Source of the DNA: Takakia lepidozioides
Lineage: Eukaryota > Streptophyta > Takakiopsida > Takakiales > Takakiaceae
Reading direction: 5' to 3'
Length of the DNA stretch: 64,000 bases
Assembly (NCBI GenBank): GCA_030704615.1
Contig: CM060732.1
Coordinates: 7,070,001 to 7,134,000, forward strand
The position numbers and the translations under genes were made by a program. Each line of letters opens with the position of its first letter. Position 1 is the stretch's first letter. Below the pieces are notes generated by a model, which had not been told where the DNA came from, did no database searches, and worked only from the letters and a program-made list of their open reading frames with translations. Below are positions 11,301 to 23,829 of this stretch, piece by piece.

Positions 11301-14300
11301 GAATACACAGGCAGAAATAGTAATAAAGCCTTCACCAACCTGATGAGCGGAAGCCTTGGAAATCCATGAGGGCAATAAGCAGGCTAGCTTGTTTAGTGCA
11401 TCATAGGTGGTCTCTTTAGCCTTACCACAATCAATCACATAAACAACATCATCAATGGTGATGCTTGTCTCTGCAATATTGGTGGCCAGCACTATCTTTC
11501 TGCACACAGACAGTTTGAAAACAGTCACTCTCCTCCAAGATAATCAATCTTCAGCCTTTCTGACACAATCAACCTGTGATGGCTTCAACAGAATAGATGG
11601 TCCAATCAATACTGCAAGAAGGCTTCTAACGAAGCCAAGTTCCTTAAACCACCCCCCCTGTAGAGAGCAACACAATGCCATCACCATTTGAAAAACCGAC
11701 CCTTGCCTTGAAAGATGTTATAGCCCCACAAAAACTAGAAATTTTCGACATCAACGATCCTAACTAGATCTAATTTCGTCACAGATGAATCTCCGCCTTT
11801 TAATTTGGCAGATGAACGGTCCACATTAGTCTAGCTTAGAGGACTCCTTTACATATATTGAGCTATGTTTCAGAAGAACATCTCTTCAATCCATTTGCAG
11901 ATTTTGTAAAGTTTACTAAAATGGTTTAACCATTATTTTGAATACTACCTTTCAAATTCTAGAAACGAAATATGGCAGTATTTAGAGAAATGTCTTAGAA
12001 CTTGTTGAACTATTGTTCAAAGACATGCTTCCAAGAGCTTCCAATGATATAAGGCGTAACAGTTTAAGAGTTAGGAGTTGAAATCTGTAAGATTATTTTC
12101 AACTTTTTAAGTTGAAGTATAGTAAAAAAGTTGTCAAGACGTAGCTCTAAAGAATGGTCTGCTCCCTACCTTTCTGATGTGCTCCAAATCACATGCTATA
12201 ACCCAATACTCTAAAAGTTGTAAGCTTTTGCATTTGTGGTTCGCTTGGCAAGCTTATTTTCACTCTAGGAGGGCTGGGGCAGAATAAGGGTCCTGGACAC
12301 CAGGACCCTGAATAGTACAAGTGGTAGCGTACAACGGCAGAATGGCCACATAGACAGCACAAAGCATACTCCCAGGAAGAGAAAAAGTTGAAAGCAAACA
12401 TAGTACGGATGGTGAAATGTAGCAAAACTAGAAGCTTTCCGCATCCAGTGTCTAACTTGGAAGTACGTATCTAGCAAGTACGTGTCATCCAGTGTTCTAT
12501 ATGACTCATTTTGAAGAAGAGATGATTACCGCACACCACGGGGAGGACGCTGAAAAATCTCTCGTTGGTGGATGGTTGGCATGGACCCATGCAAAGGTAA
12601 CACTAGGAACTGACTACCATCTCTAAGAACTGAATTTGTCTTCAGACGGTCCAGCAGTTTTGAGATCTCATCCCAGCCTGTCAAGAAAACCAGGATCGCA
12701 CCTTCTCCTTCACGCACACAGATATGCTCAATAGCTGCCTCCACCTACAAGAAACCTCCAGGACATGGAATTGAAGATTAAGAGTGGAGTGAGTTTCAAG
12801 CTCTCGTAGAGACATAGCGAAGTCATGCTACACTGATGTTTGGGGGAGAAATGTTGTCCTAACTCATGAACTGCGCTTGCTAAGACAGAAGAATGATGCT
12901 GTGAGAAACAACATAAAAATCTGAGTACAATTCAAGTAAAACGGAGAAGAAGCAAAGAGTGAAAAAAGAGGCGAGATGAGAGGGGTACAAACCTACCAAA
13001 CCAAGTTCTATCTCCTCTCTGCTCCAGGCTTGAAGTGACAGCCGGGTAGAATTGCTGTATTTGCGGTACTCTGTCTCCACAGTAACATCCTGCACAATAA
13101 GATTCAGTCCTGGTGAACGCTCCGACTAGTCAGATTGTGACTGCTGTCATGAATTATTCAATCTTGGCTAACAGCTTGGCAGTTATATTCTATGAACAAA
13201 GGCTTGCCCCTTGTGCCTGTCCTCTACTGACTCAAATTGACCTTGCCCCAAGCCCTCTACAACTATTGGACATGGCTACAACCCCAGCAGAGATTATGCC
13301 ATGCAGCCGATCCCACCTCCTTCCTTTTGAGGGGGCTTTTGCTGGAAATTCCAGACCTTTCCAAGCTAGCGATTCATGGATGAGTTAGAGCCTTATATTT
13401 TCATGGATGATTTATGCTCAGGCTGACATATCGATTTTCTTCCTGTCTTTATTACAAGCTGGTGATTTGAGTGCATCTTCACCAAATGACTCCAACTTCA
13501 GCTCTTTGATCACATAAAACATATAGCAGCTGGATGGCAAAAGGGCAGGTGCACCAATTGACCAGACAACTGACCTCAAATGCCTCAGTGATGGGATCAC
13601 TTTTCTCTTCTGTTTTCCGCCTTCTGCCCCCATAGCCCCCACTGGGGTAGCTTGATTGATTGGTGCCCATGTTATAGTGTGTGAGCTCCAGTACATCCTC
13701 CAGAAATAACTCTTTAACTGGGAAGGTAAAGCCCTGCAGTCTCCCGTCCCTTAGTTCTCAGCCTCAGTGTAAGCAAACTCTCACTCAACACTCCCAAACA
13801 AAAATTATTCGAAGGCTTCTACGTCTGTTTCCAATTATTTATGGCTTTGCTCAATCGTGTTTCTAGAGTCAATGAGGAGATCACATTCGATCCTGTCCAA
13901 CATGGATTATATTCACACGACTTCCAACCACCCGCGCACTATTTCCATACAGCCTCCTCTCTTTCTTACCCACAAGGTCATGGCAAGCAGGGTTGCATGA
14001 GTGTTACATCCAGAGAGGAAAACAAAATGAAAACAAGAGATTAATAGAACCAGACAAGGAAGGGAAACTACAAAAACAACAGCCACAGCACCCTACTGAT
14101 CTAAAGCATTGTTTACAAAACTCGAGCCAGCATCATACAAAGCACAAGACCAGATGGGAGGACGGTTCAGCAAGAAAAGGGAGAAACATACAGGAATGTG
14201 CATCATCGGTGCCTTGCCAAAATAGCTGGAGAAGAGTTCAGCATTAATAGTGGCACTCATCAGTACCAGGTGAAGGTCAGGGCGGAGGGGAAGTAAATCA

Positions 14301-17300
14301 CGCAATATGATAAGGAGAAAGTCTTCGTTCATGCCACGTTCATGGATTTCATCAACCATCACATGGCTCACTCCGTTCAGTTCGGGCTCCTGCACCTATA
14401 AAGCTCAACCCCAAAAACGTTTGTAGTCACATCCAGATGTGATATGATGGCAACTACTGCTGGTACAAGTGTCGAAAGACAGACTTACGAGGCGGCGAAG
14501 GAGGACTCCAGTTGTGCAGAACAGTAGACGTGTCTGTGTGGAACGTTTGGCTTCAAGGCGGATTTGGTATCCTACACTCAGACCCAAAGCATCCCCTCGC
14601 TCCGCAGCCACACGAGCTGCCACGGACATTGCAGAGATTCGACGAGGTTGCGTACAAATTATGTTGCAGTCTGCACCCTGCCCAGCCTCAATCTCCTCCT
14701 CCAACAGAAACTGAGGCAGCTGTGTAGTCTTCCCACAACCTGTCTCTCCAGACACCACAACCACCTGTCCCGCACAATCACAAGCATGGTTGCAGTTAGA
14801 GAGGTTTTGGGCAATGTATTTCGAATTTGAGGGAGATAAATTTGGACCGCAGAGCATCCCCACTTAGAACGGAACAGTTTCCAAAACATTGAAAAGATAG
14901 GAGCTCCCTTGGTAAAACTCCTTGAACAGTAATACTGCCCTTGTTGGACACCCTTCGAGAGAATGTGTGGGAAAGCACGCGGGCAGGGACGCACCTGGTT
15001 GTTTTTGACAGCTTGCAATAATTCTCGCTTCATTTTGAATGCTGGCAATTTCTCCCGGAAAGCTTGCATTGACTTCACTGCTGCACTGGCCTGCCAACGA
15101 GAGCTAATAAGGACAGAAACGTGATATACAACTGGCATACATAGAAAAGGTGACTTACCTGAGTACAATTACGTGTCAATCTTTTAGTACCGAAAACAAT
15201 GCAGTGAATAGTATAAGCTTTGCATAGAAGAAGTGCTACTCATGGCATGCTAGCTATCTACACAATTTTAACAAGGATTATTGAAATAGCATAAGTCCAG
15301 AACAGAGTTGAGCTACAGGTTGCAAGGGACATGTCCCAAGACACACAGACAGTACTGACCAACTACAGCATACCAGGGGGAAGTTGAGGTAAAGCCTATA
15401 CACCAAAAAGGCTCCCCACAGTTCCTTTCTTTAAGTTGCTTGATCTACATGCACACTGGTACTGAATCAACAACCTGTAACTGATGCTGGTACTCCCTCA
15501 GCTCCAGGCTCTGTTTCTCCTTCTCAACACTGTACGATGAATTGCACAGCTGTGCAGTTTCTCGGCTCCCCCTTGATGGTAACTGGGTGGGAAACCTCGC
15601 GGTACCCCCCCTTGAGCTCCTGGAGTCTGAAGCCGACAAACTGTTGGTGTCACGAATGGTTGCCAGCATATTCTCCACGCGAGACTCTGTAGCAGCTGAC
15701 ATACTGATCTGTAATAAGCAGAAGAGACCACAAATCAGCACAGAAAGATCTGACATTGAACAATAAGAAAGTGTTGTGTGCAACACACTGACTTCCTTCC
15801 AACCCTGGCACTGCTACTTATCGGTCAGCTATGCTCCCTGTATTTAGACGGTGTTCAGTTTCCCATTCCTTGGCCATGTGGTAGTACAGTTGGTTGACCA
15901 TCTCTTTACATACTCTTTTGTCACTTCGATGCTTGATTCATTCAATAGTGAAGCCTTCAGAACACGTCAGAATCTGTCACAAGCAATGGTCTTTGTAACC
16001 TAGCAATATGATTTGACTCTTGTCCACAATTATCATGAACAGTGAGGGCCCATAGTACATGTTCTTAACAAAGAATAAAGTACTTGGAAAAACTAACACT
16101 AAAACCAAACAAGAGAAGAAAAAGAGTACGACAGAAGATGGAATTAAGCGGAACTGTGATTCTGGGTTAGCGGCACTTAGCAGCACCCTTAACAGAGGTG
16201 ATAAGGGGTGGGGGAGTTGCAGCAATTGATTGAAAGACCTAACCCTTTGTGCATGGATATGGAATATGTATACGTAAACACACTCCAGTGAAAATGTCAT
16301 GTCAATCAACTACGCAATAAACCAGGTATGCTTGTTAAGAGAATCACTATAAAAACTGTCGATCTCCAATAGATCGCTGACCTGTGTAGTAATTGCTCCT
16401 TGTGCGCCTTGTGCATCATGTACATCTTCTACATGAAATAGATGACCTGCATCATGTACATCTTCTACATGAAATAAATGACCTGCTGCAAGGTTTCAGT
16501 CCTCCAACTTGCTCAGAAAATTGGGCAAGTGCAAAGAAGGGGCATACCTGGCGTTGGGAGGAGCCATGGTGTTCATCAAGATCAGCACGGTAGTTGGGAA
16601 GTGGAACTTTGCTCACCACCAGCACTGTGTTCCTTCCTTTATTATATGTGTGGCTTCCTTCCAGACATGTCCCCATCTTGACTTTATTAGCAAAGCACAA
16701 CACAGCTTATGACCTTCCCCAAAAAAGACCAGAAGTCTCCCAAATGACTTACTATGATTCAAGACAGCCCTGATGAACTGTAGTACATTTCAAAGGGATA
16801 CAACGCTCCCATTAGTTCTTCTGAGATAAAGGAAGCAATTCAGCACTTAAACGGATATAAAGCTGGTGGACCTGATGGCATACTCAACGAGCTTATCAAG
16901 CATGGTGGCGACCTTATGATAGAGGCCCTTGTACTTCTCTTTAACCTTATCTGGAGGACTGAAATGATCCCTTTTCGCTGGCGACAGAGGGTCATTGTCA
17001 AACCATACAAGAAAGATGACAAAGAAGAGCCGGGGAACTGTAGACACATCACGCTTCTCAATGCAGTTGGCAAGATATTTTGCAGATTTATAAGTACTCG
17101 TCTCCAGGTTGATCTGGAATCTAGAGGTTGTTTCCACGAAGGCCAAGCTGGCTTTCGGAGAAACAGGGGCTGTGTGGATCATATCTTCACTCCAAGCCAG
17201 ATTATCCAGGGAACGAAAAAAAAAGGGAAACCCACTTTTGTCTTTTTCTTGGATGTCGAAAAGGCTTATGACACAGTGTGGAGAGATGGTCTATGGCTCT

Positions 17301-20277
17301 GACTCTGGTCATCTGGGATCAAGGGAAAGATGTGGAGAGTGGTCTATAGCTTGTATGCTCACACCAAAAGCTGTGTCACTGTCAATGGACAGAAGTCTAA
17401 CTTCTTTGACATAGACCAAGGATGTACCCTCTCCCCTCTGCTCTTCAATGTTTTCATCAATCAACTCCTCGAGGATGTGGAAAGTGAGGGATTTGGGTTA
17501 AGGGTGGGTGATGCCACCATACCAGCCCCTTATGTTTGGGGAAGAGTTCGCAGGCATAGGGGAGACTCCTTCCAATCTCCAGGAGTTGATTGATTGCGCG
17601 AAGAGATACTTTCACCTTTGGGGGCTAGAGGCTAACGTCAGTAATGTGCAGTGGTGGCATTCAACGACCGAAGGGAGGGAGGAGGTGCTCTCAAGTGGCA
17701 GTGGGGAAGCCAAGAGATTCAGGTCCTCCCGTCCTACAAATACCTTGGCGTTGAGTTTTCCTCCAACTGTAATTGCGATACACATAGTAAAAAAGTCGTT
17801 CAATCTGGCAAGCGCAAAGCGCTGGGTCTCACTAAATTTTCACTACAGAGGGATCAACTGTGAAGTAAGAAAAACCATGCTTTGCCGCGTTATTATGCCT
17901 GCCTTGGAGTATGCATCTGCAGTATGGGTTGATAAACTCCAACCAGGCTAAGTCTCTAGAATCCATTCAAGTGGGGGTGCTTAAGGAGTGCATGTCAGCA
18001 TGCTCCAAAACAGCACGTTGCTGTTCGGGGCGAGTTTGGCTCCCTTCCTTAAGCTCCCGAACAGATGAATTCAAGGTCAGATGGTGCGGTCAGCTGCAAC
18101 ATATGTCTAATATCAGATATCCAAAGTTAATCGACTCTATATCTTGGAAGCAGGATAGCCCTGTCAAACAGGCTAAGTCCTGGCAGAAGAGAGTAGAAGA
18201 GATTCTCAAGGATCTGAATGTAAGCCCGCAAGTCTTGACCCTGCTGGGTAAATCTGACTTAGAGGCTGTAGTGTCCAAGCCATGTCTGTTGCCAGGAAAT
18301 TGTCTGATGAAAATGAAGTTAGGCAGAAAACTTCCCTGAACTTGTTTCCAGTCTGTGACATGGGAGAGGCCATCATGGATGACCTCAAGTGTTTACCCAC
18401 CCTCGGCACTAAACTGAAATTTAAACTCAGGGCGGGAAGCCTACCTTTAAACAGCAAACAGATGCAGAGAGGAAAGAGGGATTGCAATTGCCCGTTGTGT
18501 GAGCAACCGGAAGACAATATTCATTGTGAGATTCATTGTCCTGGGTACTCTCATGAGAGAGACGCCCTCTTCAAATCCATCAAGGGAATTGTGCCTGAAC
18601 CTCTGTTTACCAACTTTGAAAGTCTCAAGGCTGAGCCAAAAGCCCAGGCCCTTTTGGGGCCTAGTTATTGGGCAAACCACGCACAGCAGATTAATGCTTG
18701 TGTGAAGGGATTTCTAGAGGATATCTGGAGAACTCAGATTAAGAGTCTGTTCCAAGGTAAGTCATACTACCGGGGTCAGCCCTGACAAAGGTCTGTCCCT
18801 TTGTGTTCCGCTCAACCTGAGCGCGGGGTCAATGGCCACAAGGCTACGGCAAACAACGTCTTATGAGTACATTCTATATGCTAGAACAGTTTGCCACTGG
18901 CAGTAATCGGATTGACAAATTAGTGCAAGAATAAGATGATCTCACACAGTTCTGCCCAATGGCAAAGCTAGACATAGGCTGTAAGGCGGGGAAAGACAGG
19001 TAAAGAGGAAGAAAGAAAGAAAGGGAACATTACTGTGTTCAAGGGTTGGCCGGCGGGTCCATGGGAAGGGGAGAGGAGTACAATCCACTGTGCTTACCAT
19101 AGAATGTTGTCATAAACCTAGAACCAGATTGGATGGGCACAAGGGCAGGAACAAAGATGAAGAAAACATTCAGAAACTGGAATGGGTGCCACAATCGCTC
19201 AAGGTAAAATGTACTCATAAGGCATTGTTGCTGAAGGTAAGAGACCAAATGCAGGTGAATGAGACTCACAAGTAAAGGCCTAGCTGCTGGGCAAAATTCT
19301 CCAGAATTTCTGAACCGCTGCTACCATAGTTTTTCTTGATCACAATCTCCTGTTGTTCATCCCTGCCCTTGAGCTTTTCCAGCTTTCCCCACCACTCCGT
19401 TTGATTTATCTCCTCAATGGGATTCTGCAAATAAATAAAAAATCATCTAACAAGCAAGGTCGTGGAGTATGTTCTACCACACCTAGGCTGCTCAGTTCCT
19501 AATTATGCAGCTGTTGGACCTCTTTGCCATGGGATTGGAAAACCATTCAGAAGCCATGTCAAGACCTCAACTTTTCTCCAAAAAAACCCTCACCCATTCA
19601 AAGGTGGCCTTCTACCAGGTCCATACTCAGGGCCCCAAGAGCCTTATCATTTGCATATTCAAAATAGACCATAAAGACATCCAAGCAGGTGCGAGAAGGT
19701 TCTAGATTCCAACAGACAGGGAGTCCCAAAGCCCTAAAACCTCCATAGAGACCGTTGCGCATTCCACAATGGAGTTCGCAACTACGACTTTTAGGTCACG
19801 CCATTCTCAAAGATAAAACGGGTCAGTGGCATACTAACCAACTGTACCTGTGAGTTCAGTCCTTCCATGCCTTCGGGCTCAGATGAACACAGGCAACGAT
19901 CACACATTGCAATCAAGTACTGTATTCTGTTTTGATGAGATGCATACCTCTCCATTTATCTCTTTTAGCTTCTCCGCCCTCCAGATCGGGTCCCACCATC
20001 TTTGGCCGCCACCACCACCACCACCCCTCCCACCACCTCCCCGACCCCGGCCTCCCCGACCACCCCCTCGCCCTCTTCCTTGTGAATTTGGTCCGCCCCC
20101 AGGCATCTCTGGAGGCCGAGATCTATCTAAACTTCTACTGCTCCAGAAAGCAGATGCCGAGACAACCCTCCCGAAGAACCCAGTGGCACACTCGGAAATT
20201 CTAAACAACCTCCCCGAAACAAACGAAGATACGTCAACTGTTGAACCATGTGGATGCACGCGCAGGAAGGCTACCAT
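8368..20277 (-). CDS. DExH1: DEAH-box ATP-dependent RNA helicase, DExH1-like
   Basis: Sixteen exons with GT-AG borders: 20277-19948, 19424-19270, 16653-16548, 15708-15475, 15090-14995, 14764-14489, 14395-14192, 13733-13575, 13089-12997, 12744-12530, 11499-11340, 11143-10870, 10647-10455, 10188-10002, 9210-8842, 8553-8368. They total 3237 bp, open throughout (1078 residues plus TAG). The order follows plant DExH1: a glycine/arginine-rich N terminus (to about residue 95), the [11 protein letters not shown] motif, Walker A GETGCGKT (313-320), DEIH (414-417), SAT (446-448), motif [11 protein letters not shown], motif [10 protein letters not shown] (676-683), then winged-helix/HA2 and OB-fold regions. 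Family role: NTP-driven unwinding of RNA or RNP. Met58 (MPGGGPNSQ) matches the usual start better; the 57 residues upstream could be a targeting extension. Intron 2 holds an antisense LINE and intron 14 a LINE tail. All key motifs are intact. Confidence 0.93.
9300..9890 (+). mobile_element. LINE 3' fragment in helicase intron 14
   Basis: In the intron between exons 14 and 15, the plus strand shows a LINE-type C-terminal remnant. It has [15 protein letters not shown], then [19 protein letters not shown] (a C-x2-C...H finger-like block), and a last coding block around 9720-9770. It ends in a T-rich, ATTTC-repeating tail. The frame is broken several times. It belongs to a different family from the two larger LINE copies in the window. 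It lies antisense to the host gene. Confidence 0.6.
16414..16485. repeat. 36-bp tandem duplication in helicase intron 3
   Basis: Two copies of a 36-bp unit beginning CATCATGTACATCTTCTACA lie at 16414-16449 and 16450-16485, with one visible mismatch. The unit is intronic. Confidence 0.8.
16753..18876 (+). mobile_element. LINE copy 2, 5'-truncated, in helicase intron 2
   Basis: This is homologous to copy 1 from its position 1900 onward. It starts abruptly at ACTATGATTCAAGACAG and ends at the same terminal block GTCTTATGAGTACATTCTAT, as expected for a 5'-truncated LINE insertion. It lies within the 2.6-kb intron 2 of the helicase gene, antisense to it. It keeps the 3' coding region and 3' UTR that copy 1 has lost. 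Confidence 0.9.
16916..18785 (+). pseudogene. LINE copy 2 reverse transcriptase, inactivated
   Basis: Compared with copy 1, a TGA at about 17300 interrupts the frame after RDGLW. A 12-bp in-frame deletion removes four residues before QGCTLSP. A frameshift falls at 17525-17530, and the catalytic FADD site reads GEE in the corresponding frame. Later segments (17911-18339, 18282-18785) carry the C-terminal region. The last ends ...SYYRGQP, about 54 residues beyond the point where copy 1 breaks. The loss of the catalytic aspartates shows that this copy cannot encode active reverse transcriptase. Confidence 0.88.
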
Positions 20278-20439
20278 AGAACCGTGAAGGTTTCCACCAG
20301 TAGCAACTGGACAGACGAGTCTGTAGCTACTAACCCTAACTTACCCACAGAATTACTAGACCCAGTGGCTGAATTTTTCCTTCGTAAATTTGAGTAGGTA
20401 GTTTTTTATTTTAATTCTGCCTCATGCTTGAGTCGCAAC

Positions 20440-22740
20440 TGGCATTCGTGCTTCCAATGTCCGCAATAGTGGAATCTCATGGTCTCTTTGTTGTTCTCTA
20501 TCCCGTGGTGGATAGTCGTGGCCTCTGATAACGATTATCTATATTGTATCGTCTTGATCCATCCGATCCTCCCCGTCGGACTTGGTGTACCCCCACCTCT
20601 CGTGTGTACCCACTCTTCATGGCCCGTTGATTGTAAATACAATGGCTGGTATTATGGTTGTTCATATGACAAATATCACAGTATTTGTCTTTCATATGAC
20701 ATTCTGTTGTTAGGTGTCTTGCAGTCCCGCACTTGTGATACCATGTTGACTTTCTTGGCCCTTCGTTTTTAAAATTCTTGAGAGCCGCAGCTATCTTTTG
20801 GTCCAAGGTGGTTTTATCAATCACCTCCTTTTTCTTTGGTTTGGGTTTTTCTTTATCATCAGAGTCTTCTTCTTCCAAGGTGTCCTTGGAATCTTTGTTT
20901 CTGCTCTGGTGGAACCCAAGTTCCAACTTCTTTGCAGTTCCTACTGCTTCAGCCAAAGTGTTGTTGGGTAAGATTGTAACCATGGTTACGTACTCAGGAC
21001 GAAGTGCATTGACGAACCATGACTTTTATAAGTCATCCCCTGGTGCTTGGTTTAACTTTTTGACCAAAGTTTTCATCCTCTCCAGATAGTCAACTACCAA
21101 TTTTTATTTATTTTTGTCTTAGATTCTGTAATCCTGAAAAGATTTCAGATATGGATTTGTTGGACCGATACCTCTCTTGAAAGGCCGCTTTCATCTCATC
21201 CTAGGTTACAAAATGATTGGCTGGGAATGTTGCCAACCATTCGATGCTCTTCCTGGCCATTGAACATGGAAACAATCGGATCTTCTCCTGATCCGTAGCT
21301 TCATTGTAAATAGTGCACATGTTCTCAAATTGATTAAGATGGATATCTGGATCAGATTTCCCATCATATAGAGGGAATGGTGGTCAGGTTTTGTTTGCTG
21401 CCAGAGCCATTGGTGCTGCTGGTCAACTGGTGCTACAGGTTGTCCAAACTAAAATGGTCCAGCTGCTGTTGACGATGTTGGTGTTCGGATTGTCAATACT
21501 AGTGGTGTTGTCGGTGTTTGTCTTCCAAAGAAAGATTCGAAACTAGGAGGCCCTTGTCCCAAGGATAACCGTCAGCTAGCTGTTGTCCCAACTGAACTTA
21601 ATGAATCTTTAAAGGCTTTGAGTGCTGTTCTGGTTACTTTTTCTGGAGAAGCGGTTTCACTCCTTTCTCCTTCTTCACTTAACAGATTCTCAAATTTCTC
21701 TTCCAATAATTCAGCAAAACCTCGATTTGGGCTTGTTACTGTGGAAGGTGCTTCAGAACTTTCTTGGGGTAACCATTTGTTGAGTATATTACTTGCAGCT
21801 CCTTTTGGTGTGGTGTTCTTTCTGGAGATCTTATCTCCTGATCTTCTGGATTATCAGTGTCAACTTGTCCTGATGTCTCTCCTAGAGCTTTCTTGGGGTA
21901 ACCATTTGTTGAGTATATTACTTGCAGCTCTTTTTGGTGTGGTGTTCTTTCTGGAGATCTTATCTCCCGATCTTATGGATTATCAGTGTCAACTTGTCCT
22001 GATGTCTCTCCTTGAAGAATATTAAGATTATGTAGCTCTGGGAATTCTACTATTAATCGAGCTTCCTTCTCTGCTGCGTATCTTTCTAATCTTTCAGTCC
22101 TGTCTTGCTTAGCTTTTTCCCTATTTTCCTCATTCATTCCCACGTCGTATATGGATTTCTCTTAATTACCCTCTCCTAAGCCTTGGTATGTCAGTAAAAA
22201 AAATTTTACAGTGGTCTCTACCATTTCTTCAAGATTACAATATCCTGCCAAAATCCGTAGCACGACTTAATTTTCCTTTACTAATTGATCACCAATCTTT
22301 TAATGGGCACAATAATACCATTTGTCCTTCTCAGTGTATCTGACTTGTAACAAGTCTTTGGGTATCCAGTACTCTACTTCTTCTATGATTGTATGACAAT
22401 ATTCATACTTTGAACAACCTTCTTTGAAGAAACTAGTGTAGCATACTTTTCTGATTGGTAATAGAGTAATCAATAAAGTTAAACAAGAAAGCCAAATCTC
22501 ACTTACACTCCTACTTTCCCATTGTGCTCGTGCAATATTGATCACTCCTCCCTTCAATCCCCATTTATCATCTTCTTTCGCAATTGAAATAAAGATCTTT
22601 TGTTGTATTGCTACTGGTAAACCCTAAAACTTTTTCAGGAATGCTTTCCATTCCTTCGCTTCCGCTGACTCGTTCTCTCGTGATTTCAAGGAATCACTGA
22701 GTAGCCATCCTTCTTTGAGTTCACTGGAACTCAACATACC
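20440..22740 (-). pseudogene. Ty3/gypsy gag remnant, many stops
   Basis: On the minus strand, broken frames give a retrotransposon gag. A capsid-like stretch around 21400-21000 includes FVNALRPEYVTMVTILPNN near 20990. It is followed by a lysine-rich linker and a cysteine/histidine array (KCGTARHLTTEC, CDICHMNNHNTSHC) at about 20600-20730 that resembles zinc knuckles. Several stop codons interrupt the capsid part. No protease or polymerase follows; homology stops shortly before the helicase gene begins at 20277. This is therefore the 5' part of a truncated element. Confidence 0.7.
21759..22016. repeat. 129-bp tandem duplication in gypsy remnant
   Basis: Two near-identical 129-bp units (21759-21887 and 21888-22016) both start CTTTCTTGGGGTAACCATTT. 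The length is 43 codons, so the duplication keeps frame. It lies in the gag leader/N-terminal region of the decayed element. Confidence 0.8.
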
Positions 22741-22744
22741 GTTA

Positions 22745-22765
22745 GTCCTCAGTATGGTCGCCAAA
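22745..22765 (-). other. Putative primer-binding site
   Basis: Read on the minus strand, TTTGGCGACCATACTGAGGA directly follows the LTR end GGTTAACA. A TGG-starting site next to the 5' LTR is the expected form of a tRNA primer-binding site. I did not match it to a particular tRNA. Confidence 0.45.
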
Positions 22766-23486
22766 TGTTAACCGCTGGTTCGAGACTTAGACGAAATGGA
22801 CTTTTAACATCATAATCCATTTCCCAAAGACACTTGACAGATGAACACTTGAATTCTACTCTACTCTTATCCAACGGTATGTCTGCAGTACGATTACCGA
22901 GTAATCATTAATGGCCGATAGAACACTCGTGTTCCATGAATCAACCTCCCTGTTTACTGTCTAAGTTGCTGGACTAGTCAGTACTCATTAGGATCTTAGG
23001 CGAAGTTGTACTGCTCTAGCTTCGACTAAGTTCAATCTAAACATTCAGTTTTTTATGCAATCGCAGAGAAGATCCATTCAGAGATGATGCACATTCTCTC
23101 CATCTCACAATCACTCTACGCATAAGTACTTGGAAAAACATGACTTTACTTCAGAGTCACCACATCATAGCATATGTACACATTGAATAACCCTGATTCC
23201 ATATTGATACACTGATGATTCCTAAGTTGCGTGCAGTCATTTTATACTATGCTCGAAAAAACCGTTTACAGCCTGCGGTTGTTAATGATCGTTGCATAAC
23301 TACCTACGCAACCTAAAAGGTTTGCCAAAAAAGTGGCCCGTGGTCGTGGCTCATGATCGTGGTCGTGGCTCGGGGTCGTGTGCCTTAGTGGTACACGGCC
23401 CACGATCCCTTACTACTCCTTCTACTAGTAAACCCTATGCTACCGTAGCCGTGTGATATCGTGGTTCACGGCCCACGGCTGTTACA
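22766..23486 (-). repeat. Putative 5' LTR of Ty3/gypsy remnant
   Basis: On the minus strand the proposed LTR begins TGTAACAGCCGTGG and ends AACCAGCGGTTAACA, with the short inverted ends TGTAAC/GTTAACA. It is 721 bp long. A TATAAAA box lies about 240 bp from its start, and a primer-binding-like site follows its end. The second LTR is absent, so the outer border is inferred from end sequence only. Confidence 0.5.
23240..23246 (-). promoter_or_regulatory. TATA box in the putative LTR
   Basis: TATAAAA on the minus strand within AGTATAAAATGACTGC. It is placed where an LTR promoter would be expected, facing the helicase gene about 3 kb away. Confidence 0.45.
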
Positions 23487-23675
23487 CTACCTACTACTGC
23501 TCCACGTGGTAGTGTGGCCCGTCCTCTGCTGCTGCTAAGTGCCGAGCACTTAGCCATTTCTGCCTCGTGGCTGGGTAGTGTGAAGTAAATCACTACCCGC
23601 CATGTACCTTCGTGGCTTCAGCTGTCCTGCCCTCGTGGCACTAACACTGAGCCGTTATCAATTTCCCTCTCTTTC

Positions 23676-23829
23676 GTGCTGTTCACAAAAAAAAAAAAAA
23701 AAAAACAGAAGGTCGGGGGGAGGGGGGAGGGGGGCGGGGACTCAACAGCAGCAGACCCTGCTACTGCTCAGGTCCCACCCCCCCCCCCCCCCCAAACTTT
23801 CTGGTTTTTTTATTTCCATCAGGATGTGG
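23676..23829. repeat. GA/CT palindromic repeat, left half (split by CACTA)
   Basis: A poly-A run, a G-rich arm (GGGGGGAGG...), a central CAGCAGCAGACCCTGC loop, a C-rich arm and then TTTCCATCAGGATGTGGAGA. The same order of blocks occurs at 51370-51510. The repeat continues at 27667 after the CACTA insertion. Confidence 0.7.

Noticed and set aside
19850-20287. Plus-strand proline-rich frame opposite helicase exon 1
   Set aside because: It is the antisense of the glycine/arginine-rich N terminus. Splice borders and motifs support the minus strand only.
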